Shown one piece after another: positions 38,742 to 40,852 of a stretch of DNA of 40,852 bases; within the stretch, counting starts at the first letter, position 1, and the number at the start of each line of letters is the position of its first letter. Source of the stretch: Plantactinospora alkalitolerans (GTDB lineage: Bacteria; Actinomycetota; Actinomycetes; Mycobacteriales; Micromonosporaceae); the NCBI RefSeq assembly GCF_015690345.1, contig NZ_JADPUN010000228.1, positions 1 to 40,852 on the forward strand, in the 5' to 3' direction. The position numbers and the translations under genes are program-made. The notes below the pieces were generated by a model. The model worked only from the letters and a program-made list of their open reading frames with translations, was not told the origin of the DNA and ran no database searches.

Positions 38742-39944
38742 TTGCTGCAAGAACCCGCGTCCCGGTACCAGGGCCACAAGTCCTACTCGTACCTGGAGCC
38801 ACATGCCGACTACCGGGTCTTCGACCTGGCCGCAGAGGTCGGCCGGGTGCCCGAACACGACCTCGGGCTCACCGGCGCGCAGCGGCAACGGGTCACCCGG
38901 CTGCTGGCCGAGCACATCGCGATCTCCCTGCACGAGCACCCGGTCATCCTGCCCGAGGACGTCCGCGAGCTGCGGACCTACAACCGGACCGCCCGGCAGC
39001 GGACCGGTTACGAGGGGCTGGCCCGGTCCGGCCTTACCGCCGTCTTCGACAACTTCATGGCCGGCGCCTCCTGCGTGACCAGCGAGAACGGCTGGAAGTG
39101 GAACGACCTGATCTACGCCCTCGGGATGCGGATGAGCGACCTCTACAAGCAGGACTACGTCACGCTGGCCACCTCGCTGGCCGACATCCGGGCGGCGAAG
39201 CGGGACGGCCGGCTCGCCCTGGTCGCCGGGCTGGAGTGCAGCAGCCCGATCGAGAACGAACTCGACCGGATCGACATCCTGTACGGCTTCGGCGTCCGGC
39301 AGCTCGGCATCGCGTACAGCCAGGCGAACATGCTCGGCGGTGGGCTATCCGAGGCCCGGGACGGTGGGTTGACCCACTTCGGCCGGCGCTCGGTGGACCG
39401 GATGAACAAGCTCGGCATCGCGATCGACATCTCGCACTCCGGCGACCAGACCTGCCTGGACGTCATCGAGGCCAGCCAGGTACCGGTCTTCATCACCCAC
39501 GCCGGCGCCCGCTCGGTCTGGAACATCTCCCGGATGAAGCCGGACGACGTGATCCGGGCCTGCGCCGAACGGGGCGGGGTGATCGGCATCGAGGCCGCCC
39601 CGCACACCACCCTGTCCGAGGCCCATCCGGAGCACTCGCTCGAGTCGGTGATGGACCACTTCGTCTACTGCGTCGACCTGGTCGGCATCGACCACGTGAC
39701 GTTCGGCCCGGACACCATGTTCGGCGACCACGTCGGGGTGCACAAGGTGTACGCCGGCAACTACGGCAAGGACGCCGGCAACAAGCCGGCGCACCCCCGG
39801 GTGGAGTACGTCTCCGGAGCGGAGAACCCGGGCGAGGCGTTCGGCAACATCGTCGGCTGGCTGGTCAAGCACGACTACTCGGACGACGAGATCGCCAAGG
39901 TCGTCGGCGGGAACACCATCCGGGTACTGGAGCAGGTCTGGTAA
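38742..39944 (+). CDS. M19-type dipeptidase, copy B
   Basis: 400 residues from a TTG start with AAGGAGAG directly upstream. It has the same length as copy A at 29970 and most residues match, including the HEH first motif (SLHEHP), the bridging Glu (VAGLEC), IDISHSG, FITHAGARS, and GIDHVTFGPD. Differences are spread over the whole length, including the segments near the active site (MNGTGCVTSEAAW in A, MAGASCVTSENGW in B) and the C-terminal loop, which suggests related enzymes with different peptide preferences rather than a recent duplication. Cytoplasmic; probably cotranscribed with the transporter genes. Confidence 0.9.
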   Translation: MLQEPASRYQGHKSYSYLEPHADYRVFDLAAEVGRVPEHDLGLTGAQRQRVTRLLAEHIAISLHEHPVILPEDVRELRTYNRTARQRTGYEGLARSGLTAVFDNFMAGASCVTSENGWKWNDLIYALGMRMSDLYKQDYVTLATSLADIRAAKRDGRLALVAGLECSSPIENELDRIDILYGFGVRQLGIAYSQANMLGGGLSEARDGGLTHFGRRSVDRMNKLGIAIDISHSGDQTCLDVIEASQVPVFITHAGARSVWNISRMKPDDVIRACAERGGVIGIEAAPHTTLSEAHPEHSLESVMDHFVYCVDLVGIDHVTFGPDTMFGDHVGVHKVYAGNYGKDAGNKPAHPRVEYVSGAENPGEAFGNIVGWLVKHDYSDDEIAKVVGGNTIRVLEQVW

Positions 39945-39968
39945 GGACGGGTCACGGCGGAACGACGG

Positions 39969-40011
39969 CACCCGTGCGCAGATCGGTCGGACGGGTGTCC
40001 AACTACTACAC
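39969..40011. promoter_or_regulatory. inverted repeats upstream of the GntR gene
   Basis: The 150-base gap before the regulator contains CACCCGT and ACGGGTG (39969-39975, 39991-39997), GTGT and ACAC around a nine-base spacer (39995-40011), and GGTCGGACG (39985-39993), which resembles the GGTCAGACC motif at the head of the operon. These are candidate autoregulatory operators; none is as clean as the site at 29918. Confidence 0.35.
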
Positions 40012-40094
40012 TCCGTACGCCGAGTTCGGCAGTCAGGGCGCAGCCCAGCGGTCGATCGAACGCGGTGGCGGCGTGGAGCGGGAAGGTGGAAGTG

Positions 40095-40823
40095 ATGGCT
40101 CGGCGCGAAACCGCGTTGCAGGCCGCGCAAGGTCAACTGCGCGACCTGATCGGTAGCGAGTTCCTGACCGGCGACAAGCTGCCCAACGAGCGGGAACTGG
40201 CCGACCGGTTGGCGGTCAGCCGGGCCACCGTACGGGAGGTCCTCGGCCAGCTCGCCGCCGAGGGCGTACTGACCCGGACCTGGGGGGTCGGCACCTTCGT
40301 ACGCGAGCCCGCCGAGCGGGTGCCGGTGTCGATCGGCGACGTCACCGCCCTGCGGGACCGGATCACCGCCACCGGGCACCGCCCCGCGCTCCAGGACGCG
40401 GCGGTGAGCCGCGCCTCCTGCCCGGACGACTGCGCCAAGATCCTCGGGTTGCCGGTCGGTTCGCCGGTGTGGCGGGTCGACCGGCTCTTCGCCGTCGACG
40501 GCGTCGCCGCCGCCTGGATCCGGGATCACCTGCCGCTCAGCGTCGGCGACCGTCACCTCGACCCGTCCGGCCTGGTCAGCATCGACCTGGACATGTTCGA
40601 GTTCCTGGCCGACGCGACCGGGATGCCGGTACGGCGGGCCGAGATCGAATTCGTCGCCGTACTCGCCGACGAGGAGGCGGTCGACCGGCTCGGGGTGCCG
40701 ATCGGGCATCCGCTGGTCAACGCGACCCAGATCGGCTACAACGCCGAGGACACCGCCCTGTTCCACGGTCACATCATGGTCCGGACCGACGTACTGACCC
40801 TGCGGATCACCCGGGGCGCGTAG
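40095..40823 (+). CDS. GntR-family regulator (HutC/UTRA subfamily)
   Basis: 242 residues from ATG 40095 with GGAAGG upstream; an in-frame start at 40065 would add ten residues. The N-terminal winged helix (1-70) has LPNERELADRLAVSRATVREVLGQLAAEGVLTRTWGVGTFV. The C-terminal domain (90-240) follows the UTRA ligand-binding fold (VWRVDRLFAVDGVAAAWIRDHLP, late LVNATQIGYNAEDTALFHGHIMVRTDV). It lies 150 bases after the last peptidase gene in the same direction and most likely regulates the peptide operon in response to an imported peptide or product. Whether it represses through the GGTCAGACC sites is inference. Confidence 0.93.
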   Translation: MARRETALQAAQGQLRDLIGSEFLTGDKLPNERELADRLAVSRATVREVLGQLAAEGVLTRTWGVGTFVREPAERVPVSIGDVTALRDRITATGHRPALQDAAVSRASCPDDCAKILGLPVGSPVWRVDRLFAVDGVAAAWIRDHLPLSVGDRHLDPSGLVSIDLDMFEFLADATGMPVRRAEIEFVAVLADEEAVDRLGVPIGHPLVNATQIGYNAEDTALFHGHIMVRTDVLTLRITRGA

Positions 40824-40852
40824 TCGGACGTGACCGTCGGGGGGTGACCGTC

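Overview
The window is about 70% G+C with dense, often overlapping genes, GTG/TTG starts and typical actinobacterial families. Several features point to Micromonosporaceae (Micromonospora or a relative): the XRE/DUF397 pair with its two small Cys-rich neighbours, a class I nrdAB operon behind a cobalamin riboswitch, and a GGAAGGGNCCCTT hairpin element of a kind I recall as common in that family. The genus is an inference. I saw no tRNA, rRNA, CRISPR array, insertion sequence or phage gene.

Layout. 1-6.4 kb: the end of an FtsX-type permease; a three-gene leftward cassette (WXG100-like protein, a WXG/RTX/M91 metallopeptidase fusion, a lipoprotein); a cytochrome P450; a conserved protein of unknown function. 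6.4-8.2 kb: two small Cys-containing proteins divergent from an XRE regulator plus DUF397 protein. 8.2-12.1 kb: a sugar ABC importer (binding protein and two permeases, no ATPase). 12.2-15.8 kb: a leftward ABC exporter plus two-component system operon with a 28-bp palindrome at its head. 16-21 kb: a DinB-like protein and nrdAB, the latter preceded by tandem NrdR boxes and a cobalamin riboswitch; nrdA carries an in-frame hairpin repeat near its 3' end. 21.2-27.7 kb: an NAD(P)-binding epimerase-like protein, an Lrp-type effector domain coupled to a divergent diaminopimelate-decarboxylase-like enzyme, a PAP2 phosphatase, a stand-alone NRPS condensation domain with an internal hexapeptide repeat, and a membrane protein divergent from a MarR regulator. 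27.8-29.4 kb: a DJ-1/PfpI protein and a GlxA-type AraC regulator.

29.9-40.8 kb is one coherent peptide uptake and degradation locus: M19 dipeptidase, DppA-type binding protein, DppB, DppC, an M24-fold enzyme lacking normal metal ligands, a proline-iminopeptidase-like hydrolase, DppD, DppF, a second M19 dipeptidase, then a GntR/UTRA regulator. Genes mostly overlap or lie within a few bases of each other. The promoter region of the first gene holds several inverted repeats and a repeated GGTCAGACC motif that could be the regulator's operators.

The observations I consider most worth following are the WXG/RTX/M91 cassette, the hairpin element read through inside nrdA, the dual NrdR/B12 control region, the metal-ligand-poor M24 enzyme with two HEH-type M19 dipeptidases, the divergent LysA-like enzyme with its Lrp-domain partner, and the repeat-bearing condensation domain.
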